Shown here in pieces: positions 1-60,945 of a DNA stretch of 64,000 bases (position 1 is its first letter; each line of letters opens with the position of its first letter). Location of the stretch: contig CM036617.1 of assembly GCA_020746105.1 (NCBI GenBank), positions 22,822,037-22,886,036 on the forward strand, read 5' to 3'. The stretch is from Trogon surrucura (Eukaryota > Chordata > Aves > Trogoniformes > Trogonidae). Both the position numbers and the translations under genes were made by a program. The notes beneath the pieces were generated by a model that saw only the letters and a program-made list of their open reading frames with translations, did not search any database and had not been told where the DNA came from.

Positions 1-727
1 TCACTGCAAGACTGACAGGTTCAAAAGCAGCACAGCACAGTCAACGAGAAAAGATTAAGCGTCTCTCTCCATCTCTTACAACGGCAAGAGAACAACTGAG
101 GCGTGAATTTACTTTCTGTGAGATTCTTAGTTCCTGAGAAAGGCCATACTTGCTCATCAATTGCAATGCAAATCGTTTCCTCAGGCTACAGAATTTTTAT
201 AATTGGGCCAGTTTTGTAGGTATAATCCAGGGTTAACATGCCTGCATGAACAACTTCTGTCAAGAACGCAAAGCCCTCATCTTCCTTTGGGGAAGGCTTG
301 CTTGTATCACACAACCAGGCACTTTTAAAGGCAGCAGGTTTCATTATCTGCACAAGTTTTATTTCTGTTTCATTTTCAGAGCGATGTGGAATATAAGTAT
401 CAGGCACAATCTTGCAGATATATTTTCATGTTATTGGCATTAAGAAGGTTTACCTTCTACTTTAGAGAACACCACAGACTGACACTGAACTCACACACAT
501 CTGTTGGGAAAAGGATGAAATACAGTCTAAAAAGGTGCCGTCTACAACATGAAAGCTTTGCAGACAGCCTCTGCTTCTGCCTGTGAACAAATCTTGGTGG
601 TAGTACAGAACCAAGTAATGAAAATTCAACAGGTACAGACAAAATTGACTTGGGAAAAATGTCAGTCTGCCATTTTTAAAAGTTAGTCCCAGGTTGAAGA
701 ACCATTTCCTTGTTTTTACTGAGGAGT

Positions 728-775
728 GTGTTGGCTCTGGCTGGGATAAAGATAATTTTCTTCACAGTAATGAAG
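728..775 (+). mobile_element. Possible LTR 5'-end fragment
   Basis: TGTTGGCTCTGGCTGGGATA followed by AAGATAATTTTCTTCACAGT resembles the start of the same avian LTR type as at 1488-2059. That copy lacks this block. The resemblance is from memory and the fragment is short. Confidence 0.4.
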
Positions 776-1022
776 CAAGGGCCTGATGGAAATTCACTAG
801 CTAAAAGCTTTTTAAGCAGCAGCAATGAACTATGTAACAATTGCATTGTGATGTATGTGGATACATACGCACATTGTGATGCTTTGAGTGGGACTTATCT
901 CCAAGAATGGAATGCAAGGCTACTGTGAGATAAACAGGCACAGGGTGCCTCAAGACTGCAGATCTTGCTTGTCAGCAAGAACAAGGGAGTACAGGCTACA
1001 GTTCACCAAAAAGAACATGGTA

Positions 1023-1222
1023 ATCATAGAATCATAGAATGTTAGGGATTGGAAGGGACCTCGAAAGATCATCAAGTCCAATCCCTCTGCCAGAGCAGGA
1101 TCACCTAGAATAGGTCACACAGGAACGTGTCCAGGTAGGTCTTGAATGTCTCCAGAGAAGGAGACTCCACAACCTCTCTGGGCAGCCCGTTCCAGTGTTC
1201 CGTCACCCTCACTGAGAAGAAT
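1023..1222 (-). mobile_element. CR1 LINE 3'-end fragment
   Basis: The tail AATCATAGAATCATAGAATG at 1023-1042 marks the 3' end. The following sequence matches the CR1 3' region also seen at 9494-9690. The encoded C-terminal [19 protein letters not shown] is readable on the minus strand. It is truncated after about 200 bp. Confidence 0.9.
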
Positions 1223-1487
1223 GAAGAGGAGGATGAAGTAAACGACCACCAGGTATCTCTGAAGCCCACTAAGAGACTATAATGCGCATGTGAGAGTGGG
1301 TGGTAACCTACCAAAAAAATGAATATCTTAATCATTTCTCAGAAATATTGTGAATATGTATGTATCACCTGCATATAAGCTATGCATCTGACTCTTTATG
1401 GCATGCACATGAGGCGGAGTGATGCCCTGTGCGTCCAGCACTGCCATAAGGAATACCTACTTACTAGTCACCATGACCACCGAGTCC

Positions 1488-2059
1488 TGATTTTGGCTTT
1501 TCACAGCGCTGGTAACCAGCATGGGGCTACATTTTGGATTTGTGCTGAAAACAGTGCTGGTAATGCAGGGATGGTTTAGCTACTAGTGAGCAGTGCTTAC
1601 ACACAGTCAAGGTCTTTTCTGCTCCTTACCTCACTCCACCCACAAGAAGGCTGGGGGTGCACACAGAGTTGGGAGGGGACACCTGACCCTAACTGACCAA
1701 AGGGGTATCCCAGACCATATGGCATCACGCTCAGCATACAAAGCTGGAAAAGAACGGAGGGATGTTCAGAGTGATGGTGTTTGCCTTCCCAATAACCATC
1801 AAACACAACCTGGAGATGGCCAAACATCTGCTTTCCTGGAGATGGCCAAACACCTGCGTGCCACTGAGAAGCAGTGAATAAATTCTCTGGTTTGCTTTGC
1901 TTGCAGGTGCAGCTTTTGCTTTACCTATCAAACTGTCTTTATCTCAACCCACAAGTTTTCTCACTTTCACTCTTCTGATTAGCTGCACCATCCCACCAGT
2001 GGGGCAGCGTGTGAGCGGCTGTGTGGTGCCTTGTTACTGTGTGAGGTTAAACCACAACA
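1488..2059 (+). mobile_element. Solo LTR-like sequence of an avian endogenous retrovirus
   Basis: About 570 bp that resembles, from memory, a frequent avian LTR. Landmarks are TGGATTTGTGCTGAAAACAG, GGCTGGGGGTGCACA, a CATATGGCATCACGCTCAGC block followed by a TATA-like CATACAAAGC, AATAAA near 1877, TTTACCTATCAAACTGTCTT and an end GGTTAAACCACAACA. No internal retroviral genes or second LTR are visible, hence solo. The start is uncertain and no matching target-site duplication was found. The family, probably ERVL-like, is not certain. Confidence 0.55.
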
Positions 2060-3036
2060 GGAGACAAAGAGAATACTACAAACTTAAGCACTTCGCTCCA
2101 TGTCAGGGTTATTCTTTCCCCAGAGAACGGCAACAGCCTTGTGCATTAGGCTGTTACAAATTCAGTATAACTAATTCAAAAGGATTTTCTAGTAGGGTTT
2201 GATTAGTACAGCAGTTGCAACAGCAAGCCATAATTTCTAAACCACTGCTCACTGTTCACTCTACCTTTTTCACAACAAGCAAGATGCCACTTGATAAGTG
2301 GAGCTGGGAAAAAAAGAAAAAAAAAACAGAACCCAAATCTTTGGAAAACAGAGTTGCTCTGCCGTGCATCTTGGAAGTCACAGAGTCAGAAGAGCTATTG
2401 CATCTTGTAATCACATTAAACAGGAAGGAGATCAAGGCTAGAACAGGACTATGTAAGTTAAGCATAACAGCTGTTTATAGGAGATCTATACACATACAAT
2501 TTCAGGACTATGAAGGTGTTAAAATCTAGCACTAGTATAAAGCAAAACAAACAGCAACAGTAAGATTATAAATGACACCTGTAGTCATATTTTCAAGTTT
2601 TATAATAGTTATTACTGGCAGTACTAACACGGCAAGAAAAATACACTCTCTAAGATCAGGGCATATTTTTGTCAATGTTTCTGAGTAGAATAAGATCAAC
2701 TGCTGGTTCAAAGTCAGGTATAAAATGTCAATCCACACCTGTAAGCTGATATCTAGCTCTTTAAATTAAAGTCTGACTAAAAGTCCATGAAGTAGATCAA
2801 TCAGGTACTTCTGGGACTTACTTCCCTTCAAGTGTCCTGGGAGAAAGACTGCTTGAACCAGAGTTCGAGATCATAGCCCACAGGCACGTTCGTACTGCCG
2901 GCATACAGAATCAAGCATCTGAGGCAGGAATGGTTATCCTCTGTGTTTAGAGAGGATACACATGCCCCGCTCAAAATTCACACAGGGATACAGGCAAGTG
3001 TGCTGCCATTGCATCAGCTTCCTCAACTGAAAAAGC

Positions 3037-3052
3037 AAAAAAAAAAAAAAAA
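3037..3052 (+). repeat. Poly(A) run, 16 bases
   Basis: Simple A run upstream of the decayed CR1 at 3125. No associated element recognised. Confidence 0.8.
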
Positions 3053-3124
3053 CCAAAATCAAACAAATCGCAGCTTGCCGTAACAGAAGTGTTCTTACCT
3101 CTAAATTAGAAATGGGTTTGACGC

Positions 3125-4065
3125 ATGGTCTGTGAAATGGGTAAGGAACTGGGTGGATGGCTGCATCCCAAGAACTACAAGTCAATGGCTCAACATCCAA
3201 GTATAAACCAGTAATGAGTAGTGCCCCTCAGAGGTCAGAATCCTGGGACCAACACAATTTTCTGTCTTCATCAGTGACAGACAGTAGGGTTGAGTGCCAT
3301 CTCAGCAAGTCTCCAGACAGCATGAATTTGAAAAGTGCAGCTGATAGGCTAAGCAGGAAGAGATGTCTTAAAGAGTGACCTTCACAGGCTTCACGAGCTT
3401 CCTCACGAGAACATCACAAGTTTCTTCACGAGAACCTCACGAGTTTCAACAAGGCCAAGTGCAAGGTCCTGCACATGGGTCAGGGCAATCCCAAGTATCA
3501 ATCAACACCGACTGGGGAATGAATGGATTGAGAGCAGCCCTACTACGAAGTACCTGGGGATACTGGAGGATTAAAAACTGGACTTGAGCCCCAACCTAGA
3601 GTATTGCATCCCGCCCTGGGGTTCACAGCATGAGACTGACACAGAACAGTTAGAAGGGATCAGGAGATCACAGAAGGGATCAGAGGGCTAGAGCAACTCT
3701 CCTATGAAAAAAGGCCGGGAGAGCTGGGGTTGTTCAGCCTGGAGAAGAAAAGGCTCCAGGGAGACCTTTCAATATATAAAGCAGGTTTATAAGAAAGATG
3801 GAGAAAGACTTTTTACCATGGCCTGCAGCAACAAGACAAGGGGAAATAGCTTTAAAGAATGTAGGTTTAGACTCGATGTAAGGAAGAATTTTTTTTATGA
3901 TGGGGATGGTGACACTGGAACAGGCTGCTCAGAGAAGTTGCAGATGCTCTGCTCCCCCATGGGAAGTGTACAAGGTCAGGTTGGATGGGGTTTTGAGTAA
4001 CCTGGTGTAGCAGAAGGTGTCCCTGCCCATGGCAGGAGGACTGGACTTCTACAATTCTGACTGCA
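3125..4065 (+). mobile_element. Decayed CR1 LINE fragment
   Basis: Starts with a RT stretch resembling WVRNWVDG (near 3135), then a degraded VNGSTS and SAPQRSESWD for the usual SGVPQGSILG motif. FNKAKCKVLHMGQGNP follows at about 3447, and then the LFSLEKKRLQG-like region near 3730. It contains internal deletions, a 23 bp duplication and no clear 3' tail. More diverged than the two long copies. Confidence 0.85.
3403..3448 (+). repeat. 23 bp imperfect tandem duplication inside CR1
   Basis: Units at 3403-3425 and 3426-3448 both begin TCACGAGAAC and end TTTC(T/A), differing at a few positions. They lie where CR1 normally has a single NLMRFNKAK-type coding stretch, so this is a local duplication within the element. 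Confidence 0.75.
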
Positions 4066-6940
4066 AGGCAGTGCTCACAGCCATGAACACACACTCTAGG
4101 GAATTGGTATTGAAGCTTATCAGGAACATCCACCTCACCTGCAGGACCATCAGCTGGCACACGGCTGAGTGGAAGCACACAACCACCCCACAGCAAGGTC
4201 AAGCATTACTCTTCAGAGAGGTCAAGAACGCAATCAAGAGACAAGAGACATACACACAAATTCTGAAGGCTGAAGAATCAAGAGGCTGGAAGAACAAAGT
4301 ATTCCAACTCCTTGGGGCAGCTGCCAAGAGCTCAAATATCCCTCCAATGCAGACACACACCCGTGTAGCAAGAAAAGAGTCCATAGGCACAACCTCCATT
4401 CACAATGAGAAGGTAAAAAGACTTTTTCATTCCCCAGACAGCATATTTACACCTGAACATGTGGGTTGGGTTTTAAATCACATGTTTAATACAGTTTTAA
4501 TGGGTTACATACAAAACCTGGAAGAGTGCCACATCCATGTACTTTGAAACCAACTGGAATGTGAAGTTAATTAAGTTCCAGAGTTTTACTACTAAACTGT
4601 ACACTAAACAAAGTAATAATTCAGAAGTTGTAGAGGGAAATGCTTATTCATTTCTAGTTGTTATCATTAAAAAGCCACAGAAAGTTTTAGAGATAAGCTC
4701 AAAGTTAGTCTCCTTCACAGCCTTCAGAGTAAGCAATTACTGTAAAGCTCATTTATGCCCGTTTGGGCTGGCTGCTGTGGGTTAATACATCAAGTTATTT
4801 CAGCTATTTATGCCAAAATCTGCAGCTACATTTTTTTTTCTATTTTCCAAAAGATGACGCTTCCCTCTCAAGTTGACTACAGTTTTTAAAGAAAGCAAAA
4901 TCTGCACATAGTGATTCAAACCAGGTAACTACCATTTAAATCAACTGTCTACTTAAGCCCTCCACCTTATTTCTACTCCAGCTGTAACAGTTCAGCACAT
5001 AATTTCATCTCTTGGTACCAACTTTGACATGTAAAGGTACATTAAACTTAATCAAGTTTTGATTAATAAACAAAAACTCTAGTCAGTCAAGTGAACTACA
5101 TTCTGAAATTCCACTAAAGCCATCAAAGGAGAAAAAAATTAAAACTGACAAAAAATAGCAAATACCTGAAGTTTTGCTCAGGGTCACATAAGTTCAGTTA
5201 CAGAGAACCAGAGTTCTGCCAAGAGGAGTCTGAAATACACCCAGGGCCATCTACACACAGTTCTCTACAAAAAACTTCACTGGTCACATTGATCATGTGA
5301 GGTTAGAGAATTTTGAAGTTAACATGATCTTGAGAAGGATAAAGAAATAACTCCCTCAGCAGAAGGCAACCCAGGCTGTTAACCTACCCCTAACCTACAC
5401 TTGCACATCTAAACAGATTGATCTGCAAACCTGAATACAACTGCGGATGGCACGTTACGTGGGCACACTTGAGACAGTGGGGATAAGCGGAGTGTTCCAG
5501 ACTTAAGAAACAGGGTGAAAGTGTTACTCAGTTCTGCGAGATGTCACATCACCCGAGTGCCACTCAGTCTCTTACTACCTCTGGGCACATTTACCAGTTA
5601 TAGGGAGGAAAAAAAAATTAGAATCACCAAAAAATACATGAACATCATGGCACTATATTGCCAAGGATGCTTTACTTGGGAGATGCAGGACTTGGCAGGG
5701 TTCCCTTACTAAGTCTTTACTACTCAGTTAAGACCTAGATAGCCCCTGTCCTAAGGGCTATGGCACAATGACAGCACAGGCAGAGCTCACATATCAGCAG
5801 TTCAAGCACCGCAGCATTCTGTGACAGCACCAGGTATCACTACGAAGGTAGCCCAACTTGCAAGCATTCACAATGAGAAGCCTGAAGAATTCGAGTACTT
5901 GACAGACCTACTCAGGTGCTACAGAGCACATCTAGTTGCTATAGGATTGAAATTACAATGCACGCCTCTGGTTAAGCCCGGAGTTACAAAATCTATCTGA
6001 CAAAATACAAGGAGTTGGGTATACGGACCGATTTTATCAGACACATTTATGACCTAAAAAGAAACCTAATATTTAAGGGCTCCCTCTAATAAGAGACCTA
6101 AACTTACAGTACAAAAAACTCTCCAGTTTTATGTTGCAAAAACAAGCAGCCAGATAAACACCTATGACTGCAGCAGATTACCATTCTATCACATCAGTAC
6201 CCATGCACACCTGTAAGTTAAATACTTCAATTTGTACTTCTTGTTCGCATCACCACAAGATTTTTTTGCATTGCAAAGCTTAGTTTGCAAATTAAGATGC
6301 ATCAACAAGTTTATCTATATTGTGCCTTGATGAAACGACCCATATTAAACTCTACCCACACACTCAGTAGTTGCAACACGCTTCCTCCAACAATCCTGGC
6401 ATACTTGAGCAGATGTGCCACAGGGTAACAGCAGGAGCAGTTATGCGAGAATCCACTTGCTTTCACAGACAAGGTCTGCAAGATGTTCCGAGCTGTACGC
6501 TTTGAGCTACTGTAGTTTCCACCGTAACCCAAACTCCATTAAAGTCTCGAAAAGGCAGACGGTAAGAACAGAAAATAAGCTGTCCAGCAGTTTAATATAA
6601 TGCCCAGTTTAACTGAAACATTACAGTCTGGCCAAGATCTTCAATTTCCATCCAAACGCAGAGTTAGCTATATTCATCCCATACAAGAACTGCACTTAAA
6701 CCAAAAGCCAAAGCGTCCCTTCTGCATTAAAAAGGCCTGAATATGGCTTGATGCTTAGAGCAGAAGCTTCACTCCAAAACTCCTCCTTCTCCAAAGTGAA
6801 GGCCTGACACCAAGGAATGATACGCCAGCCAGCTATCAAGGAACCATTCTATAAGCAGCAGGCCTGATCCCCACACAGCAGATTTAGTGCATAACCTGCT
6901 ACATGTGAGACAAATTCAGAGCAGCCAGAAAGATGAATAC

Positions 6941-54637
<47,697 letters not shown>

Positions 54638-57117
54638 TTAGCACTTTATCACAACATCATACAGGCATTATGACCAAAAAGTTTCAAGCGTCTGAAAGCC
54701 AGGGTTAGGAATTGGTTCAAAGACCACACACTAAAGACTTGGATAGAATATGGAGGAAGTCACCTGTGTTACAAGGAAGAGCTGTACCAAACAAACAGAG
54801 GCATCACAGACCCAGAAGGCTCACAATATTCCTTTAATCACTGGTACCTTTATCACTGGGTGAACTATCAGATAATTCGCTACCCAGCCAAGCTTCAGCA
54901 CTGAGCAGGCAATCTTCCCCCCTGGTTCCAAGCACTTACCCCTCATCAACACGTGGCATTTCAGGGTTGGGGAAGGCAGAGCCGAATATGGGATAAATCA
55001 GAAATTCTGCAGTACCATTTCCAAAACGCCTTATTTCGCAGTTCAGAACCACACTACAATCAGTTATGAATAATCCTCCAGAAGAGTACACACTTGTTCT
55101 GATTAATCTTTTTTGGTTATTTTTCTGGAATATTTATATTACTTTCTTCTACCTTGAAAAGAAAGTACACTGCACTAACTAGTCTCAAAAATTTACGCCA
55201 TTTCTTATCTTCCTCACATGAAACTCATAATGGGCATGAATGCAACTTCAGCGGAAAAAAAAAGTCTAAAATTACAAAGTGATTTAGCCGTTCAATTTTT
55301 TTAATTAGTCACTCCCATGCTGTCAAGTTCCCAAAACCAAGCTAGAAGAGACTAAGCCTCCCAACTATACAAAGTTGATACTTTTTTTAAAATCAAAATA
55401 GTATTCCCTTGAATACCACATTGCTATGACTATATTAAAGCAAGAATTTCTTTTGTGCAATCAAGCCAAAACATTTATCAACAACATTCTACCATTTACC
55501 AATTTCACAGCTAACTGGTCCAAACAACACTCTTACTCTCATGACTGTGTTAATGCCAACACAATAAGGCTCTTTTGAATGGGTTTCATTCAGGTCGCCC
55601 CATGTATTTTGTTGCTTAAGTAACATGACAGATGCCTACAGAAAATAGGTACAGCCCTAATTAGAGTGGCACATTCAGCTGTTGCCACACAGATCAGAAA
55701 CAATAACCTTATGTATGTATAAAAAGCACTCGTATGCTATTACTCAATAAGAAAGCTTCTTATGAAAAGCTAATTAATACTCTAAGCTTTTTTAAGCAGT
55801 TGCATACACATGATGCGGAAAGATCATCTACCTCCTTGCACATATAAAGACTGTGTATTCTGACCACAAAACTTGCTAAACAGACATAAAAACCAGCTGC
55901 TTACAAACTCCTCAAAGAAGACATCATAAAGGCTTATAAGGAGTAATTACTTACATGCCTACGCAATAATTATTGGTTGACTGGAAACTAGGTCCTTAGC
56001 AGGCAGCAAGTTCTGTCTGAACTAATGCAGCCCCCAATTTAATCAAAAAGCCTCATTGTCAGATGAATCCTTGAGACTACAGATCCTGCACAGGAAGACT
56101 CCAGTCAGTGTTTCGCTGCCCTGTATGCTTCTGTCAGCTAAGAAAAGGTTGTGTGGTGCTTAAACACTTTTGAGACACCATGAGCTTGGATCAGGAATGT
56201 AGAAGGAGCAAGACTTGCTCTTGCACAGGAAAACGTGCAAGACTTGACTCCTACAAGATATTATTGCTTAAAGCTTGCCAGAGTAAGGCAAAGAAATAAA
56301 AGCTTTCACCTTAAACACCTGTCACCCAGCTCTAGAGTGACCACTGTCCCTAGTTCAAGTACCTGCTTCGTTTGCATCTCTTGCTGCACACTGCTACAGT
56401 TTCTCTGCAATTGCAATAACTTCTTTCACATACAAATGCACATATAATCAAAAGATTAAACAGATCATAACTTCGCTTAAAGGAAATTCTTCTAGTCCCT
56501 GCACATGCCTAGACACAAACATCAAACTCTGAAATATTTCCCAACAAAGTTGTTGCGATACTGTAGAAGAGGGATAAACCCCCTTGTCCTAAATTATCCA
56601 CACAGACAATGAAACAGATGAGGAGCATTCAGAAGTACTAGAATTAATCCATTTGACCTTTGGCAGAAAGCACTTTTAGCAGCTTCGAACTGCAGTGCCA
56701 AATAACTCGTGAAAACTCTTACCAGTGGGACAGTTTTCATCTTAAGGTCCTCACCATTTCCCCACGTTTCTTAGTGCAAGGATTCCTTCATTCATAGGAC
56801 GGGCTCCCATCAGAAGTAACCGAAGGCACAACTGTGTGTTTGGAAGACTTCTTTGTAACAGGTAGAACTGATCACATCTTAGAATCTCTGAGCACTTTTT
56901 TCTCAAATCATACGATTTATGGAAAAGAAGATTGTTTCATACAGGTTTAAAAAGGCTCTGGACATACCCACCCAGCCCACTAACTCCCCTGCAGGTCAAG
57001 TTCCACCAGAACTTTGTTTTGTGGGCCAGAAGAGTTTGGATCTGCTGCAAGACACTGAAACTCTTCCGAAGAACAGTTTACTTCAAATTAAATTCAAACT
57101 ACTTGTACACAGCCAAA

Positions 57118-57152
57118 TAAAAAAAAAAAAAGAGAAAGAGAGAGAGAGAGAA
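57118..57152 (+). repeat. A-rich and GA microsatellite
   Basis: An A run followed by GAGAAAGAGAGAGAGAGAG. Simple purine repeat in the upstream intron. Confidence 0.85.
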
Positions 57153-60100
57153 GCAGACAGCTGCCAGTTAGACAACCAGCTACTGAGGTTTAAGAGTGTT
57201 TTACACAACAGGAAATACAAATTAGCACAGACAGCTCAAATATATTCTTACATAATTATTTTACAGTAACGCACATCTTTAGTGTTGTGTCAGACACCAA
57301 AACCTAATTAAAAGGCAGGGTGGTAAGTGCAATATCCATTGATTACCATTGCTTTTGCTGGCAAATAGTCTTATCTACCCTAATGCACAAGTTCCATTTC
57401 AGGAGCAAGATGTTTAGGCTGACAAAGCCAGGCTGGCTGAGCTATCGGCACTTCCTCAGAAGCTGCAACAGCAACAAGCTTATCTTCAAGTGCTTCAGGT
57501 TGGTTGTTGTCTCTGTACAGACCATTGCTAAGACAAAAGCACGTGAAAATGCTTTATGAAATGTCATCCACCGAAGCATAACAGTCTTATTCTCTAGGTC
57601 GCTAAGATCATCTCCTAAACGTGTAAGGATTTGTCAGAATTTCCAACCTACCAATTCTTGTGTCAAACTGCCCCAGTACCAGCAGGACATCAGCCACACA
57701 TAGGCAGTGAAAGACTAATGTAATTGATGTTCCCAAAGCAAGTATTACTTCCACTAGAAAAGTCTCCCACAGCGGTGCTCACAGCAGTCTTAATACAGGG
57801 CAGACATTAGCATGACTGCTTATGCTCAGTTTAACCCAAAAAACAAGACCTCATGGTCACATTTATTAAAAGCGATAGCATTTTGGCTTCCAAATCCTGT
57901 ACCCTGGAGGCTGTTCGCAAAGCACGCAAACAGAAAAGGCCTTTCCATTTGCTCTCCATTCATGCCATCCCTGCAGAAAGAAGAAAAGACCCCTGGCTAT
58001 TTTTCAATAACAAATACATTAGACAAAGACTGTTCAGAAACATCACTAAAAGCTCGGTAGGCATGGGATTGTTTCAGCATGGCTCAGATATTGTCAGGTC
58101 ATCACTACAGAAATATGCCCTCGCTTCTCAGTAGTGCTGCTGGCAAGTACAACTCAATACAACGGAGCTGACTGGAACAGTTAAGCTAGATATCCTACTG
58201 TCTATTTAATAAAGGCAGTTTGGTACCACATTTAGTTAGCGTGCAAAACCAAAATAGGCTTCATAGTAAACACGCAGCACCCATCTGAATGCAGAAAAAA
58301 ATAATCAAAAAACAAACCCAAACAAAACCAAACCAGTCAAGTAAGTTGGCTAACTGTCTAAAAGCCAGGGTGCTAACTGCAATTTTAAAGCAATTGTTTA
58401 ATATTATGTGTCACCACAACTTAAGCAGCTATTGTTCTAGTGACAAGCAGGGAGTGGTAGAAGTGGTGAATACTCAGACTTCTCTCAAAACTCAACAAAT
58501 ATCTTCACCAGTCCACAGAAACCATACAGAAAGCAGCCATTACAGTTCTCGAGCTCTATTTCAGTCAACTTCCGAGAATTTCTTACTCTTCTACCCTTTT
58601 TCTACAGAACACCAGCAGTCAGACAGTGAGGTCTGTAGCAGTGAGAAGGCAGCCATACATACAACTGTAAACAGCAAGACTTTAGAACGTGGGATTTATT
58701 GTACGTGCTACCTCCAAATCCTGAAAGACACCTGCTTTGGCTCCAGTCTCACTCTAACTACACAAAGCATCACCAAAACCACTTAGCCTTTTCCTATTCA
58801 CTTCTTTCTCCAGAAAGGGATCACCAACAGTGGGCAAGAAAGTAGAGTCACATGGGAATACACACTTCTGAATATGGGCCAATATTTATTCAACAAATAT
58901 GTGGGAAAGCAGCTTTGTTTTCAGACTGCATTTCAGCTTTGGCTGCAGTGTCTCAAAGTTATTTAATAGTGACTTTATCTAAAAAGAGAAAAAAGACACA
59001 GTTTAATTCTCCTGCTATGTTGCAACTGCTGATGTATGAAGTCCATCGTGATGCCAAAAAATAATAATAAAAAAAAATATCAGTATGCCAGAGAGCTCAG
59101 CATGTAGCAGGTAGAAAGGCATTTTTTTAAATTTACTTCTGACGCAGACATTTCATCCAGGCAAAATTCAACAGTTTAACTGTCCAGGGGCTTTGGCCCT
59201 TAGAGTAGTCTGCCAAGATCAAAGATGCAGCAACTTCAAATCCATTGGCACAATCTGGAAACACCACATCAACAACAGGGATACAATGTCAGTTTCTTTT
59301 AGTGAGATTTAATGGCTAAAAGAATCCTTTTATAGCTGCACTCAAGCCTTTTTTATTGTGATAGGTTACACTATCAGCAACATTTGCGCTGCAGGAAAAT
59401 TAAGGTTTGTTTGTTTATGAGAAGTATGGAACATTTGAGTATTTCTTTTCAGTTAAGAGCAGTATCTACACCTAAAAGTGAAAAGAGAGGATTAGTTTAA
59501 TGCGTGATTAGACTTTTACCATTCAGAATACAATAATACATCCCTTCCTTGAATTCCAAAATGTTTTTCTGCAGTCAGGCAAACGATCCGTTCACATGAC
59601 AACAGAAGAGATTTCCAAACTGAATACAAACACCAGTACAAACGGCCACAGTATCTGAACTCTACCAAGGATAAAATGAACACAAGTAGGGGCAGGTTTA
59701 CCCAAAAAGCAAAGGTGCATTTTTGTGCAAAAAGAATGCTCGTCTGCAGAGCTGAATGCAGGTAAAGGTACTTGCACCTAGCAGACTGCCATTCACGTTT
59801 TTAACCACAGATCATAGGAAACACTGAGATATTCATGTTACAAGGGTCAGTACTAATTGGTTAGTGATACCAGCAACTCCTATTTCAGCAGCAGGGAGTC
59901 ATCAAGCACCAGCAAGAACCTCCACACACACTAAAAAAAGCACTAACACCTCTAAATCACAAGCAGTTTCTACAGTACCTATTGACAAGCTAAGAAAGCA
60001 ATGCGTCTTCCTCCATTTAAAACGCAACATACAGCTGAAATTAAAGAAAAACTCAGACTGTACCTACAATTTTGTCACCTGCAAGCATCCTGCAGACAGA

Positions 60101-60887
60101 GATAGAACAGTGGGGGGGCTACAGATAAACAACAGCCTGTTCAACAAGGGACCTTCGGTGCTACTAGAAGCCTTGTTACAGTCTGCGCTGCCAAATTCCT
60201 AGCGGTGGTGCTTCTGCCTTATGAAACGAGAAATCCATTCTCACCAGTTTGCTTGAGTTTTTAGAGCCTGTACAGTTTGAAAGTGAACACTGAAGGCTTT
60301 TTGCTTATTATCTTTTCTAGCAGAATTTAATTTTTGCCTGTACGCAAGACAAGCCTCTGAGCAGAGGATTTCCTGGATTTCAGAATGCATCTTTTGGGAC
60401 CTCCTCCCTAACAGACCAAGCCACCAAATTCTGTTCTGAATGGGGAATCAAGAACATCAAAAGCACACAAACAGAATTTTGCCCTTCCTGACTGCTGCTC
60501 TGTCTCTGACCTCCCACTCAAGTTACATACTGAGACTGAACTTGGGAGTCCTCATTAACAAGTGTCAGACTTGCACAAGGATGCTCTACCAGGTCTTGAA
60601 TATAAAGAATATTACATAAAACAACCATTACAACAGCATCTGTGACATGCTTAGAAAATCTCAAGATGATTACAAGTATCCTCAGAGTAATTCCAGCACT
60701 TCTGTGCTTCCTAGATCAAGGAACCAGAAGTTGCAACTTTTTCACCAATACTAACACATGCAACAGCTGAGGGGCTCCAATAACTGATAATTTTTGCTGC
60801 ACGTGCAGGAAGAAAGTTTGAGCATAGTACTGCTACGCATTTAGCATAAGCCACTGCTGTCAGAGTGGATTCTTGTATTACCTGTAG

Positions 60888-60945
60888 AATCACAGAACAA
60901 TTTTGGTTGGAAGAGACCTTCAGGATCATCGAGTCCAACTTTTCT
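60888..60945 (-). mobile_element. Very short CR1 3'-end fragment
   Basis: TAGAATCACAGAACAATTTT, then GGTTGGAAGAGACCTTCAGG and ATCGAGTCCAACTT are the last roughly 60 bases of a CR1 element on the minus strand. Confidence 0.75.

Larger units (their letters stand above)
1..6940 (-). other. Intron downstream of w21 (at least 6.9 kb)
   Basis: Contains a CR1 tail (1023-1222), an LTR (about 1488-2059) with a related fragment near 728, and a decayed CR1 (about 3125-4065). The stretch 4070-6940 has no recognised element. No later ATP8A2 exon, such as the GDGAND exon, is visible. Confidence 0.75.

Noticed and set aside
4017..4547. 176-codon plus-strand ORF
   Set aside because: It begins in the decayed CR1 end and continues into sequence without family motifs; chance ORF.
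4810..4850. TGTAG followed by CTGCAG on the minus strand as the exon after w21 (a SCR-like start)
   Set aside because: A stop follows after a few codons and the sequence does not continue as ATP8A2.
58289..58786. 165-codon plus-strand ORF in the upstream intron
   Set aside because: Composition is low-complexity at the start (K/Q/N-rich), with no motif or splice context.
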